NCBI GenBank assembly: GCA_021202275.1
Contig: JAJQDI010000021.1
Coordinates: 1-64,000, forward strand
Direction of reading: 5' to 3'
Length of the DNA: 64,000 nucleotides
Origin: Bacteroides sp.
Lineage (GTDB): Bacteria > Bacteroidota > Bacteroidia > Bacteroidales > Bacteroidaceae
Under the pieces are notes generated by a model. The model was not told the DNA's origin. It made no database searches and saw only the letters and a list, made by a program, of their open reading frames with translations. Both the position numbers and the translations under genes were made by a program. Numbering within the stretch: position 1 is the first letter of the stretch; the number at the start of each line of letters is the position of its first letter. Shown here in pieces: positions 46,336 through 59,951 of the stretch.

Positions 46336-47424
46336 TCATGACTTACGGAAAGGTGGTTTCACTACCACTGCCCGCAGGCGACGTCCTCTTACATCCAGAG
46401 CGATCTCGGTACCCGGAACAGCAAATTCGGGCTTCATATATCCAAGCCCGATACCGATCTTACGCGTCGGAGAGAGCGTACCGGAAGTAACTACCCCTAT
46501 AAGCTCTCCGTCAGGAGATATGAGAGTATATCCCGCACGGGGTATACCTTTATCCAGCAATTCGAACCCAGCCAATTTGCGTGTAAGACCTTCCGCTTTC
46601 TGTTTCTCCAGTAACTGGCGTCCGACAAACTCTTTTTCGTCGACAAATTTGGTGATCCAGCCCAATCCGGCTTCCAGCGGCGAAGTAGTATCGTCCAGAT
46701 CGTTGCCATACAGACAGAACCCCATCTCCAGGCGCAAGGTATCACGCGCTCCCAAGCCAATGGGTTTCAAACCATACGCAGCCCCAGCCTCAAACAAGGC
46801 TTTCCAGATCTTAAGAGCCTCTTCGGGATAGAAATAAAGTTCAAACCCGCCGGCACCGGTATAGCCGGTGTTCGAAAGGATCACATCAGGAACATTCGCA
46901 AAAGTGCCTGTTTGAAAAGTATAATATGGGATCTGCGAAAGATCAGTATCGGTCAGTTGTTGCAACAACTCCGTAGCTTTGGGACCTTGTACAGCAAGCT
47001 GGGCCATACGATCCGAGGCATTCTCCAGAATAGCTCCCATGGTGTTCTGTCGCACACACCAATTCCAATCCTTCTCTATATTGGAAGCATTCACCACCAA
47101 CAGGTATTTTTCGGGTTCGTAGTGATAGACCAACAGATCGTCTACAATGCCTCTCTCTTCATTGGGAAAGCAGGTATATTGGATCTTACCCGGAACAAGA
47201 GCGGCCACATTGTTCGAAGTCACTTTCTGCAGAAAAGCAAGTGCCTGAGGCCCTTTGACCCAGAATTCGCCCATGTGCGACACGTCAAAAACTCCCGCAT
47301 CGTTGCAAACGGTCAGATGCTCGTCGAGAATACCTGTATATTCGATGGGCATATAGTAGCCGGCAAACTCATGCATCTTCGCGCCCAGCGCGATGTGTTG
47401 TTCTATAAAAGGGGTTGTTTTCAT
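46336..47424 (-). CDS. gcvT: Glycine cleavage system T protein (aminomethyltransferase)
   Basis: The T protein moves the methylene group from lipoyl-bound aminomethyl on H protein to tetrahydrofolate. 362 residues; the N-terminal folate-binding GCV_T domain ([14 protein letters not shown], about 44-57; GTGFANxPD-like block) and the C-terminal barrel ([22 protein letters not shown], about 226-247; [11 protein letters not shown] near 310). Length and motifs are normal. It is 28 bp after pepT in the same operon; gcvH and gcvP are not in the window. Confidence 0.95.
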   Translation of the reverse strand: MKTTPFIEQHIALGAKMHEFAGYYMPIEYTGILDEHLTVCNDAGVFDVSHMGEFWVKGPQALAFLQKVTSNNVAALVPGKIQYTCFPNEERGIVDDLLVYHYEPEKYLLVVNASNIEKDWNWCVRQNTMGAILENASDRMAQLAVQGPKATELLQQLTDTDLSQIPYYTFQTGTFANVPDVILSNTGYTGAGGFELYFYPEEALKIWKALFEAGAAYGLKPIGLGARDTLRLEMGFCLYGNDLDDTTSPLEAGLGWITKFVDEKEFVGRQLLEKQKAEGLTRKLAGFELLDKGIPRAGYTLISPDGELIGVVTSGTLSPTRKIGIGLGYMKPEFAVPGTEIALDVRGRRLRAVVVKPPFRKS

Positions 47425-47452
47425 GATTTATCAGGTAAAGTCAGGTCAGGAA

Positions 47453-48691
47453 TCAAAACCAGGAATTACTGTCGTGTACCTTTTCCACGATCTTCACGAT
47501 CACCTGACAGGCTTTCTCCATACTCTGGATGGATACAAATTCATACCGCCCATGGAAATTGAGCCCTCCGGCAAAGATATTGGGACAAGGCAACTTTTTA
47601 AAGGATAGCTGTGCGCCGTCGGTACCTCCGCGGATGGGTTTTACAATGGGCTGAACACCTACTTCCTTCATGGCATCAAATGCAAAATCAACAATATGCA
47701 TCACCGGTTTTATTTTCTCACGCATATTGTAATACTGGTCTTTCAGTTTCACTATGGCCGTACCTTCGCCAAACTCCCTGTTGATCTGCCCGGCAACCTG
47801 CTCTATTTTTTGTTTACGTTCTTCAAATTTCCGTCTGTCGTGGTCACGGATAATGTACGAGATCGTTGTCTGTTCCACATCGCCCTGCATACCGATCAGG
47901 TGATAGAATCCTTCGTATCCCTCGGTAGCTTCCGGTACCTCCTGCTCAGGCAACAGGCTGACAAAGCGATTGGCTACCCGAAGAGAATTGATCATCTTAT
48001 CTTTGGCATAACCGGGATGTACGTTACGTCCTTTGATGGTTATCTTGGCCCCGGCAGCATTGAAATTCTCATATTCCAACTCCCCTACTTCACTACCGTC
48101 CATGGTATAAGCCCAACTGCAACCGAACTTCTCTACATCGAATTTATGCGCTCCCAGCCCGATCTCCTCATCCGGATTGAACCCGATACGGATCTTTCCG
48201 TGTTTGATCTCCGGATGCTCTTTCAGATAGGCCACCGCCGAAAGTATCTCAGCAATACCTGCTTTGTCATCGGCTCCCAGCAAAGTAGTGCCATCGGTCA
48301 CGATCAGGTCCTCCCCGGTATGATGGAGCAGCTCCGGGAACTGTTTCGGGGAAAGTACGATGTTCTCTTTTTCCGAAAGTACGATATCACCTCCGTCGTA
48401 ATTTTTCACAATACGGGGACATACATTCTTGCCACTCATATCCGGACTGGTATCCACATGAGCGATGAATCCGATCACAGGCACACTTTTATCGGAATTT
48501 GCCGGAAGGGTAGCAAACAGGTAGCCATTGTCGTCTAATGTGATCTCTTCCAGTCCCAGCTCTTCCAGCTCGGTGCGCAGATACTTCACAAATTCCATTT
48601 GTCCGGGTGTGCTTGGGGTCACTCCCGACTCATCGTTAGACTGAGTGTCAAAAGTCACGTACTTCAGAAAACGTTCGGTTAGATTTTTCAT
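47453..48691 (-). CDS. pepT: Peptidase T (tripeptidase)
   Basis: A cytosolic zinc aminotripeptidase of the M20B family, 412 residues. Metal and catalytic motifs: HVDTSPD (about 79-85), [11 protein letters not shown] (about 138-148), [11 protein letters not shown] (about 174-184) and a final HGRYEF region with the last ligand His; all are present. It releases the N-terminal amino acid from tripeptides. It is the first gene of the pepT-gcvT pair, 28 bp upstream of gcvT. Confidence 0.95.
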   Translation of the reverse strand: MKNLTERFLKYVTFDTQSNDESGVTPSTPGQMEFVKYLRTELEELGLEEITLDDNGYLFATLPANSDKSVPVIGFIAHVDTSPDMSGKNVCPRIVKNYDGGDIVLSEKENIVLSPKQFPELLHHTGEDLIVTDGTTLLGADDKAGIAEILSAVAYLKEHPEIKHGKIRIGFNPDEEIGLGAHKFDVEKFGCSWAYTMDGSEVGELEYENFNAAGAKITIKGRNVHPGYAKDKMINSLRVANRFVSLLPEQEVPEATEGYEGFYHLIGMQGDVEQTTISYIIRDHDRRKFEERKQKIEQVAGQINREFGEGTAIVKLKDQYYNMREKIKPVMHIVDFAFDAMKEVGVQPIVKPIRGGTDGAQLSFKKLPCPNIFAGGLNFHGRYEFVSIQSMEKACQVIVKIVEKVHDSNSWF

Positions 48692-48839
48692 GTTTTTCTT
48701 TTAATTATGGTTTATATAAGCAGGAAAACAATATCAGTCTGCCGATTACACCTACTGTAAATCTGAAGATCAGACCGCGTCGGTATAGCCAGATGGGTAA
48801 TCCGCACATCTTCCATCATTTTTCTGCTCGTAAAAATAG

Positions 48840-48880
48840 AAAAATACCCCTGAAATATCAAGTATTCCAGAGGTATTTTT
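48840..48880 (-). terminator. Terminator after the PurF-like gene
   Basis: AAAAATACC and GGTATTTTT arms, with a partly paired interior, 37 nt past the stop. Confidence 0.65.
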
Positions 48881-48916
48881 GTCAGATATGATACGAGATG
48901 ATTAACTAAATGTTGT

Positions 48917-50323
48917 TTAAAAGTAGCTGGAACCATCAAAGCAATGGGTACAAACCTTACATTTTGGTAAGCCAATGGCCTCCACCAACGTTTCCAGCGA
49001 GTTGAAACGAAGCGAAGAGAGTCCGAGCTTTTCACCGATGATACTTACCATCTTCTCATACTGGGGCGAACCTGTAGTCGCATATTTATCCAGGTCTTTG
49101 TCCTTATCTCCCTCCAGTTCTCTGATCACCTGCCGGGTAATCAGTTCCATATCTGTTTTGGAAGCACTGAACCCGATGAACGGACAGCCGTAAATCAGCG
49201 GTGGGCACCCGATACGCAGGTGCACCTCTTTGGCACCGTATTCGAAAAGTACCTTCACGTTGTCGCGCAACTGAGTACCCCGTACAATAGAATCGTCACA
49301 AAAGATCACGCGTTGCCCTTCGAGCATGGCACGGTTGGGGATCAGCTTCATCTTGGCCACCAACCGGCGCAGGTCCTGATTGCTGGGGGTGAAACTACGA
49401 GGCCAGGTAGGTGTATATTTGGTAATAGCGCGGTGGTAAGGAATACCTTTGCCCTGGGCATACCCCAATGCCTGACCGATACCCGAATCGGGAATTCCAC
49501 AGACACAGTCTGCTTCAGAAGTATCCTGACTACCCATCTTCATACCACTGGTAAAACGTACTTCTTCTACATTCCTACCTTCGTAATAAGAGTTTGGAAA
49601 TCCATAGTATACCCAAAGAAAAGAGCAGATCTGCATCCTTTCATCCGGTTTGCGCATCTGCTCTATACCCTCCGCTCTCAGTCGTATGATCTCACCAGGT
49701 CCCAGGTAAGACTCGATCTCAAAATCAAGGTTGGGAAAACTGTTTGTCTCACTGGTCACCGCATACGCGCCCTCTTTCTTTCCGACAATGATCGGAGTAC
49801 GCCCTACCTTGTCGCGGGCAGCGATCACTCCATCTTCGGTAAGCAACAACATCGAGCAGGAACCTTTTATATGGTTAAATACATTTTCTATACCGTCTAC
49901 AAAATTTTCCCCCTGGATCAGCAGCAGAGCGATCAGTTCGGTCTGGTTGGTCTTTCCCGAACTCAATTCGGCAAAGTGCATATTTCTGGCAAGCAGATCT
50001 GCCTCCAGTTCGGCAATGTTGTTGATCTTGGCTACCGTGACGATGGCAAAACGTCCCAGATGCGAATTGATCACAATAGGTTGCGCATCGGTATCGCTGA
50101 TGACACCAATTCCCGAACATCCGGTAAACTTGTCAAGCTGAGCTTCAAACTTGCTGCGAAAATAGGCACTTTCGAGATTGTGAATGGAGCGGACAAAACC
50201 TTTTTCAGGATCGTAGGTTGCCATACCGCCCCGTTTGGTACCCAGGTGTGAGTTGTAGTCTGTTCCGTAGAACAAGTCTCTGACACAGTCTTCTTTTGAG
50301 ACTGTTCCGAAGAATCCTCCCAT
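48917..50323 (-). CDS. PurF-like amidophosphoribosyltransferase lacking the catalytic N-terminal Cys
   Basis: A 468-residue class II glutamine amidotransferase / phosphoribosyltransferase fold. The N-terminal Ntn domain reads MGGFFGTVSKEDC; in active PurF the residue after Met is the catalytic Cys, here Gly. The PRTase domain has the PRPP loop VIFCDDSIVRGTQL and CGIPDSG. The C-terminus has CKVCTHCFDG, possible Fe-S ligands. It may use ammonia, or do another phosphoribosyl reaction, or regulate. I chose the ATG at 50323 because TACTTTTG at 50363-50370 covers the longer start. Annotators usually call it amidophosphoribosyltransferase; no pur genes adjoin. Confidence 0.85.
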   Translation of the reverse strand: MGGFFGTVSKEDCVRDLFYGTDYNSHLGTKRGGMATYDPEKGFVRSIHNLESAYFRSKFEAQLDKFTGCSGIGVISDTDAQPIVINSHLGRFAIVTVAKINNIAELEADLLARNMHFAELSSGKTNQTELIALLLIQGENFVDGIENVFNHIKGSCSMLLLTEDGVIAARDKVGRTPIIVGKKEGAYAVTSETNSFPNLDFEIESYLGPGEIIRLRAEGIEQMRKPDERMQICSFLWVYYGFPNSYYEGRNVEEVRFTSGMKMGSQDTSEADCVCGIPDSGIGQALGYAQGKGIPYHRAITKYTPTWPRSFTPSNQDLRRLVAKMKLIPNRAMLEGQRVIFCDDSIVRGTQLRDNVKVLFEYGAKEVHLRIGCPPLIYGCPFIGFSASKTDMELITRQVIRELEGDKDKDLDKYATTGSPQYEKMVSIIGEKLGLSSLRFNSLETLVEAIGLPKCKVCTHCFDGSSYF

Positions 50324-50362
50324 GTGTATATTCTTGTGTGAAGTGATTTTCTTAAACGCATG

Positions 50363-50370
50363 CAAAAGTA
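50363..50370 (-). promoter_or_regulatory. -7 box of the PurF-like gene
   Basis: TACTTTTG on the minus strand, 40 nt before the ATG at 50323. Confidence 0.5.
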
Positions 50371-50724
50371 CAAAAAAGAAACGAAAAGCGAGAAATGAAT
50401 TGAAGTTTTACAAAAGTCGTGTTTGCTCTGCATCGTATTCATACAAAGAAATAAGTGAACACATCTTATGTACGTATAAGAAAGTTCCGCTCCTTAAATC
50501 AAGATTCCATACATATATAGCTTAGTATGAATTAAAGATATAATAAAAATATATTTTGTCTCCACATTCCTCTATTTAACTTTACTGATTTTATAATCTA
50601 TCCTCTTACAACACATACTTTTAACCTCTATCCGAAAATAGTTTTTTTCATTTTATACACCCCTCATCTATAACTCTACAAATTTTTTCCGCTATAAAAG
50701 TTAAATCAACTGCCGGAATTATCC

Positions 50725-50732
50725 TATATTTG
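50725..50732 (+). promoter_or_regulatory. -7 box of the esterase-like gene
   Basis: TATATTTG, 88 nt before the ATG at 50821. The rest of 50371-50820 is AT-rich with no gene. Confidence 0.4.
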
Positions 50733-50820
50733 CCGGCTTATGTTACCTATACTTTTAAAGATCCCAAATGGTGTAAGCTTGTAAAATAAATGGATCGTCT
50801 TATACAAATAAAAAACTGTT

Positions 50821-52023
50821 ATGAAGTTTAAATCCATGAAATCATATAATTGTCTTTTGATCTCTTTGTTAATATCTTGTTCTGTATATGCTCAGCATGA
50901 ACAAGTACGTCCACTGGTGGATTTTCTGAAAGAACAGCCATTGACCGCTAAAGAGTATGTCATAGATCAGTTCAAGGAAAAAGACATCGTGATCCTGTGT
51001 GAAAGGAATCATGGAGAAATCACACAATATGATCTGTTTCTGGATATCATAAAAGATCCTTATTTTATTGAAAATGTAGGAACAGTCTACACTGAGATAG
51101 GAATGGATATTATTACACCGCAACTGGATACTTTCCTGATGAAGGAAGGATTAGATTCTACACAGGTACACAAAGAAGTTACTAATCTGTTGCGAGAAAC
51201 CAAAGCAGACTGTGCATTGTGGGCTCCACATTCCTATCCCTGGTTGATCACAAAAATATATGCTCTGAATCAGACTTTAGACAGACCTCAAAAGATCCAT
51301 ATGTATCCGTGTGATATGTCTATTAACTGGAAAGAAACCCATACCTATGAAGAATTTCATGAATTCCAAGAAAAAGTAGATTTGTTTCGCGATTCAATTA
51401 TGGCCGACAATTTCATAAAGCAGTTTGAGCAGATTCCTGCCAGTAACGGAAATAAAAAGGCCCTGGTTATAATGAATTACAGGCATGCGTTTCTACAACA
51501 TATACAGAACAAGCCGAACACCATACAACAAAATTTCGGAAAATACATTCACGATAATTATAAAGATAAAGTTGCTTCTATATGGATAAACGGGCCTTCC
51601 TATCCCAACAGTTTTGAAGAATATACCGTTGTCAAAGACAGATTGTGGGATGCTGCCTTTGAACTGGCAGAGAAAACAGATGTAGGTTTTTCCATAAAAG
51701 GTACTCCTTTTGGAGAAGTTCCATGTGATCTGAATCCGAATCTCTGGCCTATCAGCGGATATAGGTATCAGGATCTTTTTACAGGTATCATATACTATCT
51801 CCCGACTGAACTTCACGTCATAAAATACGGTTGGGAAGGAGCATTTACCGAAGAGTTCAAAAACGAGTTTATCAGAAGGGGTCGAATTATTTTTGGAAAT
51901 GAGGCAGATACTTTACTATCCGAAGAAGCAGTGCAAGAATATATGGAGGAAATCAATACATTCGAATATCATACATATGGTGATCTGGAAAGACTTCGTG
52001 ACAAAATTGATCAGTGGAAATAA
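50821..52023 (+). CDS. Exported hypothetical protein, erythromycin-esterase/ChaN-like fold suspected
   Basis: A 400-residue protein with an N-terminal signal (MKSYNCLLISLLISCSVYAQ). The block DIVILCERNHGEITQYDLFLDII (about 55-77) and ALVIMNYRHAFLQHI (about 214-228), with a Glu early and a His after an N-Y-R strand, resemble the E-x-x-H and late His metal-like motifs of EreA/ChaN/Tiki-type proteins. This is weak evidence. It could degrade a substrate outside the cytoplasm or have no enzyme activity. It is a single gene, converging with GH97 across a terminator. Confidence 0.45.
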   Translation: MKFKSMKSYNCLLISLLISCSVYAQHEQVRPLVDFLKEQPLTAKEYVIDQFKEKDIVILCERNHGEITQYDLFLDIIKDPYFIENVGTVYTEIGMDIITPQLDTFLMKEGLDSTQVHKEVTNLLRETKADCALWAPHSYPWLITKIYALNQTLDRPQKIHMYPCDMSINWKETHTYEEFHEFQEKVDLFRDSIMADNFIKQFEQIPASNGNKKALVIMNYRHAFLQHIQNKPNTIQQNFGKYIHDNYKDKVASIWINGPSYPNSFEEYTVVKDRLWDAAFELAEKTDVGFSIKGTPFGEVPCDLNPNLWPISGYRYQDLFTGIIYYLPTELHVIKYGWEGAFTEEFKNEFIRRGRIIFGNEADTLLSEEAVQEYMEEINTFEYHTYGDLERLRDKIDQWK

Positions 52024-52116
52024 AATATAACCGAAACAAAAAATACTGCTTTAAACTAAACTGTCCCGAAAGAACTACTTCTGTTAACCGGAAACTCACT
52101 TATCGGTGAATATCAA

Positions 52117-52147
52117 ACTCCCCACTGACATTCAGTCAGTGAGGAGT
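52117..52147. terminator. Terminator between convergent genes
   Basis: ACTCCCCACTGAC and GTCAGTGAGGAGT arms, with one mismatch, lie between the esterase-like and GH97 genes. Confidence 0.65.
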
Positions 52148-52198
52148 ATCCTTTACTTTAAAACTACTAATACCTGATTAAAGAACCTATATTATTTA

Positions 52199-54526
<2,328 letters not shown>

Positions 54527-56083
54527 TCAGACCATACCGATTTTCATGACCTGTTTTTCAAATTTTTCACGATCCATGGCTTTATTCCTGACCTTGTTCC
54601 GATAGGTATAAATGGTATTGACGGAATAATGAAGGAATCCGGCGATCTTGTTCGTATCATCAATACCCAACCGGATAAAGGCATAGATACGCATCTCGGT
54701 ATTGAGGAGTTCGTCGCTCCGCAGCATATACCTCTCCCCGGGCTGGAGAAGTTCGTTAAATTCCCTGACAAAACCGGGATAGAGGTGCAGAAAGGCCCGG
54801 TCGAAATTAGCATACAGTTCCTGCTGCTCTGTATCGGAACGTTGGGCGCTTTTCGTCATCCGCAGCAGTTCATCGGTCTGTCCGGCCGTGATCTTTCGGT
54901 GCACCGTACGCCGGAAATGATACAGTTTCTCAATATACACAGAACAAAGATCCAGAAAATGTCCGATGTATTCCTCCTTGATGTGATTGGCTTGCCGGAG
55001 TTTTTCCTGTGTATGGCGCAATCGCCGGATCTGTCGGCAGATCGCAGACAGTGCCCCGATCAGGAAAAACGATAGCAACGACACCAACACCAGAAAGAAG
55101 ACAAGTTGCCGGCGTTGTTGTCGTACCTGTTGCGTATAAGCAGCATCGATCACCGGCAGCATACGGGAGATCTCTACTGTGCGCAGACGCGCGTTGCAGA
55201 AAATGGCATCTTCCAGAGAAGACTTGATGTAGCGATAGGCCCGGTCGATGTCTCCTTCTTCGTAAAGGGCTACAGCCAGATACTGCAACGCCGCATTCTC
55301 TTTGACAGAGGCCCTGACATCGGAAAGGGCGGAAAGAGCCAAGTAGTTTGTATAGAGATCGGAATGACCTTCATCGCGGTAGATATAGGCAAGGGTAAAG
55401 GCGGCGCGCGCGTAGATATTGGAAGTATCGGGAAGGGTATCCATCAGCGCCAGCAGCTGTTGCCGGGCCACAGACAATTGTCCGGCCGCATAGGTTTCTT
55501 CCGCCTGATAGAGACGATAAACAGGGGAAGAGAGAGGCAGTACTATCAGTAGGGAATCCCGGTATAACTTCTCCTGAGACAGGTATTCCCCCGCATACCC
55601 GTCTCTGTAGGAATAGGTGTGCATGAACGAATAGAGTTGTCGCCCCAGGTCGTACCACAAAGGTAGTAGCTTTTCAGGCAGTTCTTCCCGACTCACCTGA
55701 TCGCGTTTGTCCCAGGCTTCTTTGTACATTCCGGATATAGAAAGAGCAGCGGCCTGCTTCAGAAGGGTTTCTGTAACGCGGTCTTTCCATGGATGCGCCT
55801 GGGCGATCTCCAGATTTTGTGCCAGGTAGGTTATCGCCGAATCGGCAATATAGAGTTCGTACTCTCCGGCCAGAAGATCACGCAACCGATAACTTTCGTC
55901 CGGTGAAGAGGTATGTGCCAACAGAGATCTGAGGCTATCGAGACGTTGTTCTTTCTGATGATCGTAACGGGCACGCTCTTTCAGTACATGGTCCAGACGA
56001 AGCAAAAGAGTATTCTCCTTCCCGGAAAGGCAGAAAGGCAACACAGAAAGGCAACAAAGAAGCAGAAAAACTACTTTTTTCAT
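54527..56083 (-). CDS. SusR-like transcriptional regulator (DUF6377)
   Basis: A 518-residue membrane regulator: signal/anchor (MKKVVFLLLCCLSVLPFCLS), a helical repeat sensor region outside the cytoplasm (about 25-320), a transmembrane helix (LVFFLVLVSLLSFFLIGALS, about 325-345) and a cytoplasmic part (350-518) with a coiled segment and a C-terminal LuxR-type HTH (LGIDDTNKIAGFLHYSVNTIYTYRNKVRNKA, about 475-505). B. thetaiotaomicron SusR has this layout and senses maltose. It probably controls the neighbouring GH97 gene. I chose the ATG at 56083 given the -7 box at 56108-56115. Confidence 0.82.
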   Translation of the reverse strand: MKKVVFLLLCCLSVLPFCLSGKENTLLLRLDHVLKERARYDHQKEQRLDSLRSLLAHTSSPDESYRLRDLLAGEYELYIADSAITYLAQNLEIAQAHPWKDRVTETLLKQAAALSISGMYKEAWDKRDQVSREELPEKLLPLWYDLGRQLYSFMHTYSYRDGYAGEYLSQEKLYRDSLLIVLPLSSPVYRLYQAEETYAAGQLSVARQQLLALMDTLPDTSNIYARAAFTLAYIYRDEGHSDLYTNYLALSALSDVRASVKENAALQYLAVALYEEGDIDRAYRYIKSSLEDAIFCNARLRTVEISRMLPVIDAAYTQQVRQQRRQLVFFLVLVSLLSFFLIGALSAICRQIRRLRHTQEKLRQANHIKEEYIGHFLDLCSVYIEKLYHFRRTVHRKITAGQTDELLRMTKSAQRSDTEQQELYANFDRAFLHLYPGFVREFNELLQPGERYMLRSDELLNTEMRIYAFIRLGIDDTNKIAGFLHYSVNTIYTYRNKVRNKAMDREKFEKQVMKIGMV

Positions 56084-56107
56084 ATTCGTATCTTTTGCTT
56101 GGAGTGT

Positions 56108-56115
56108 CAAAAATA
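56108..56115 (-). promoter_or_regulatory. -7 box of the SusR-like gene
   Basis: TATTTTTG on the minus strand, 25 nt before the ATG at 56083. Confidence 0.45.
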
Positions 56116-56405
56116 CATATTCTTCGGGGAATCACAAAAGAGGTCAGAATTTACGTCTCCCGGAAATGGATCATATACAGACAAAAGCGCGGCTGAAAAT
56201 GGATCAGTAGTTTTGCCCGGAAGAGCACATATAAAAAATCAACATTCGATACAACAAGTCAAAAAAGGGGGGCCGACAGCCACATTCATCTTTGGCTCTT
56301 TCAGCCCATTCGCTATAAAAATCTCCGGAAATTTATTCCCGGTACCGAAACAATCGTACATTTGTATGTTCTACTAAGAAACACCTTACATATCCTGTTT
56401 ATCGT

Positions 56406-56780
56406 ATGAAAGAGATCCTGTATATATTCGTAGGAGGAGGCGTGGGAAGCGTATTGCGCTATCTGGTACAATACGTACTGAACGGAAAGATCAACTACTT
56501 TTCCCTGATGTGGGGCACTTTTGGTGTAAATATCGCAGGGAGCCTATTCATAGGTCTGTTCTACACCCTGTCTGCCCGCTATTCGCTGTCTACAGAAATA
56601 CGTATGTTGCTGACAGTAGGGTTCTGCGGCGGATTCACCACGTTCTCTACTTTCTCCAACGAGGGACTCCAGTTGCTGAAAGCAGGATTGTATGGTACTT
56701 TTCTCTTTTATGCACTGGCCAGTGTAGCATTAGGTATCCTGGCTGTTATAGCAGGAGCCTGGCTAGGCAAACAATTCTAA
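56406..56780 (+). CDS. crcB: Fluoride channel CrcB/Fluc
   Basis: A 124-residue four-helix inner-membrane protein that exports fluoride as a dual-topology dimer. Signature blocks are GGGVGSVLRYLVQ (residues 9-21), WGTFGVNIAGSLFIGL (about 36-51) and the Phe-box FCGGFTTFSTFSNE (about 73-86), with the Na+ site in the TTFST break. No fluoride riboswitch was recognised upstream. The pentapeptide-repeat gene starts 16 bp downstream and is probably cotranscribed. Confidence 0.95.
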   Translation: MKEILYIFVGGGVGSVLRYLVQYVLNGKINYFSLMWGTFGVNIAGSLFIGLFYTLSARYSLSTEIRMLLTVGFCGGFTTFSTFSNEGLQLLKAGLYGTFLFYALASVALGILAVIAGAWLGKQF

Positions 56781-56795
56781 CATATATTTCTACAC

Positions 56796-57479
56796 ATGAT
56801 CATGAAAAAGAACACGGGCTACAAACCTCATCCTCCTCTGAAAATAGTGGTTCCTCTCCTATCGTCTCAACAACCTGCGGAACAATCCCTGGAAGAATGG
56901 CTGGAAGAAAACGATAGTATAAAAGATTCGTCGATAGGTCCGGGGGTGACCGCCGGCCTGGAAAGGCGCGGGATCACCCTGAGCAACTGTACCTTCACCA
57001 GGCATTTTTTTCCCGCGTGCACATTGCCCGGCATACAAATGAATGATGTGGTATTCGACAGTTGCGACCTGTCTAATGTGAACTGGAACCATGCTTCCCT
57101 GCATCGGGTAGCATTCCGCAACTGCAAACTCACAGGGATCAACCTGTCCGAAAGCACCCTGTACCATATTTCTTTCCACGGCTGCGTAGGAGAGTATCTG
57201 AACTTCTCCATGAGCAAACTGGAACAGGTGAGTTTCGAACAGTGCGATCTGCCCCACAGCAGCATTACAGAATGCAGACTGCGATCGGTTGGATTTATTC
57301 GTACTAAACTCACAGAGAGTGAATTCTATCGCACTCCCCTGCAGGGGATAGACCTGCGGATGGCTGAGATACCGGGTATACAGGCAAACATTCCCGACAT
57401 GCGAGGAGCCATCGTAAGTGCTTTGCAGGTGACTGATCTGGTGCCCTTGCTGGGAGTGATCATTAAAGAAGAACAGTAA
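56796..57479 (+). CDS. Pentapeptide-repeat protein
   Basis: A 227-residue protein; residues about 65-200 are pentapeptide repeats (A(D/N)LxN-type), visible as MNDVVFDSCDLSNVNWNHAS, VAFRNCKLTGINLSESTLYHISF and LEQVSFEQCDLPHSSITECRLRSVGF, with Phe/Leu at the centre positions. It should fold as a right-handed beta-helix. Family members include gyrase protectors, but no specific target can be told here. It has no signal. It starts at 56796 (MIMKKN) or 56802. It sits behind crcB and ends at a terminator. Confidence 0.82.
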   Translation: MIMKKNTGYKPHPPLKIVVPLLSSQQPAEQSLEEWLEENDSIKDSSIGPGVTAGLERRGITLSNCTFTRHFFPACTLPGIQMNDVVFDSCDLSNVNWNHASLHRVAFRNCKLTGINLSESTLYHISFHGCVGEYLNFSMSKLEQVSFEQCDLPHSSITECRLRSVGFIRTKLTESEFYRTPLQGIDLRMAEIPGIQANIPDMRGAIVSALQVTDLVPLLGVIIKEEQ

Positions 57480-57483
57480 TAGG

Positions 57484-57514
57484 AAAAAGGGTGAACAATG
57501 TTTACCCTTTTTTT
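57484..57514 (+). terminator. Terminator of the crcB-pentapeptide unit
   Basis: AAGGGTGAAC and GTTTACCCTT arms followed by T7. Confidence 0.75.
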
Positions 57515-57604
57515 GTTAATGATAACATAAAAACTACTCATTTTAAGGAATCCGAAGGTACGAAATACCTATTTATGGCGATTCCCAGACTAACGACAAG
57601 TAAG

Positions 57605-57612
57605 TACATTTG
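57605..57612 (+). promoter_or_regulatory. -7 box of eno
   Basis: TACATTTG, 25 nt before the ATG at 57638; the -33 element is not clear. Confidence 0.5.
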
Positions 57613-57634
57613 CAATGTTCATAAAAACGTATAA

Positions 57635-58918
<1,284 letters not shown>

Positions 58919-59004
58919 GAAACTGTTCTGATTTTGTGTTCATTTTAAACTGTATATTCTGTTTTTAAAATGAACATCCCGGAATAGTCGAGAAAATGAA
59001 TAAC

Positions 59005-59050
59005 AAAAAACGAAGAATGAAGAGAGCTACTCCCTTCATTCTTCGTTTTT
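59005..59050. terminator. eno terminator
   Basis: A 17-bp stem (59006-59022 with 59034-59050, AAAACGAAGAATGAAG) with A and T runs. Confidence 0.85.
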
Positions 59051-59951
59051 ATTATATCGCTGCCAGATAGAAATTCATAACCACATTCCAATGAATACTA
59101 TACTCTCAACCTTCTTAACATAGCATGGAAAGTCCAAACATAATACAATACTAAATTTTCTATACTGTTCGCAACATGCAGATCATTCATTAAATAAACT
59201 TACACCTCCTGAATGGGATAGAGTCATAAGAGAAGATGAAGAAATTGTTTACATACTGCTATTTTATTAGCTTTACTGACTGTTGGTTCAAGCTTATTTT
59301 CAGGCCATTTTGTTTTCTTTTTAAAGAGACAACTAATGACCGGTATAGTCAATCCATAGTCTGCGAACTTATAGCAGGCTATTACAAGCCCCAAAAAAGA
59401 AAAAAACAGAAAAAGACAAGACTGTGAAAAGAGAAAACCAACAATGGACATAGTCAAAGTACTAAAAAATCTTCTTTCAAAAATTTAAATACATTCTCCA
59501 ATCGTATATATGTGATATATTCAAGATAATGTATGAGTTAAATTTATTATTTCTATTATATTTTTTATATTTGTAATAGGAATTCTTAAAATAAAACTTA
59601 TATTTGTCAGGAATTCAATATAAATTCAACTAAATGGATTTAACTTGTTATTGTTTAAGCTTAGTTTTTAATTAATACATATGGATAAAACACAAACAAA
59701 TATTCTCGCATAAGAAAACAGCAGATCATTTATATAAAATATCTTTTCATAAGTGAGTACAGCTTTTACCTAAAAAAGTATCAGAAATATCAATATAAAC
59801 AGATAGATCTTTTAGTTCATACATTATATTTTATAATAAAAAAATATGAAATAATTATCTTATCAACAAATTAGATAAAAAGACAATCCATACTTATTTA
59901 CACAATCACGTTGATCTTAAAGAGTAACTATTTTATAACTACAATTAATCC
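59051..59951. other. AT-rich region without a convincing gene
   Basis: About 900 nt separate eno from the C39/VKOR fusion. A plus-strand frame at 59236 (MKKLFTYCYF...) has a short hydrophobic reading in another frame (AILLALLTVGSSLF), so a decayed small membrane or leader peptide is possible but not supportable. TATATTTG boxes occur at 59566-59573 and 59599-59606, candidates for the promoter of the fusion gene with a leader of about 340 nt. Confidence 0.3.

Noticed and set aside
56220-56405. Fluoride riboswitch before crcB
   Set aside because: I could not find the conserved pseudoknot words or the fluoride aptamer pattern.
59236-59427. 63-aa frame MKKLFTYCYF... as a gene
   Set aside because: The hydrophobic reading is split over two frames and the tail is Lys-rich chance sequence; too weak to call, mentioned only in the region entry.
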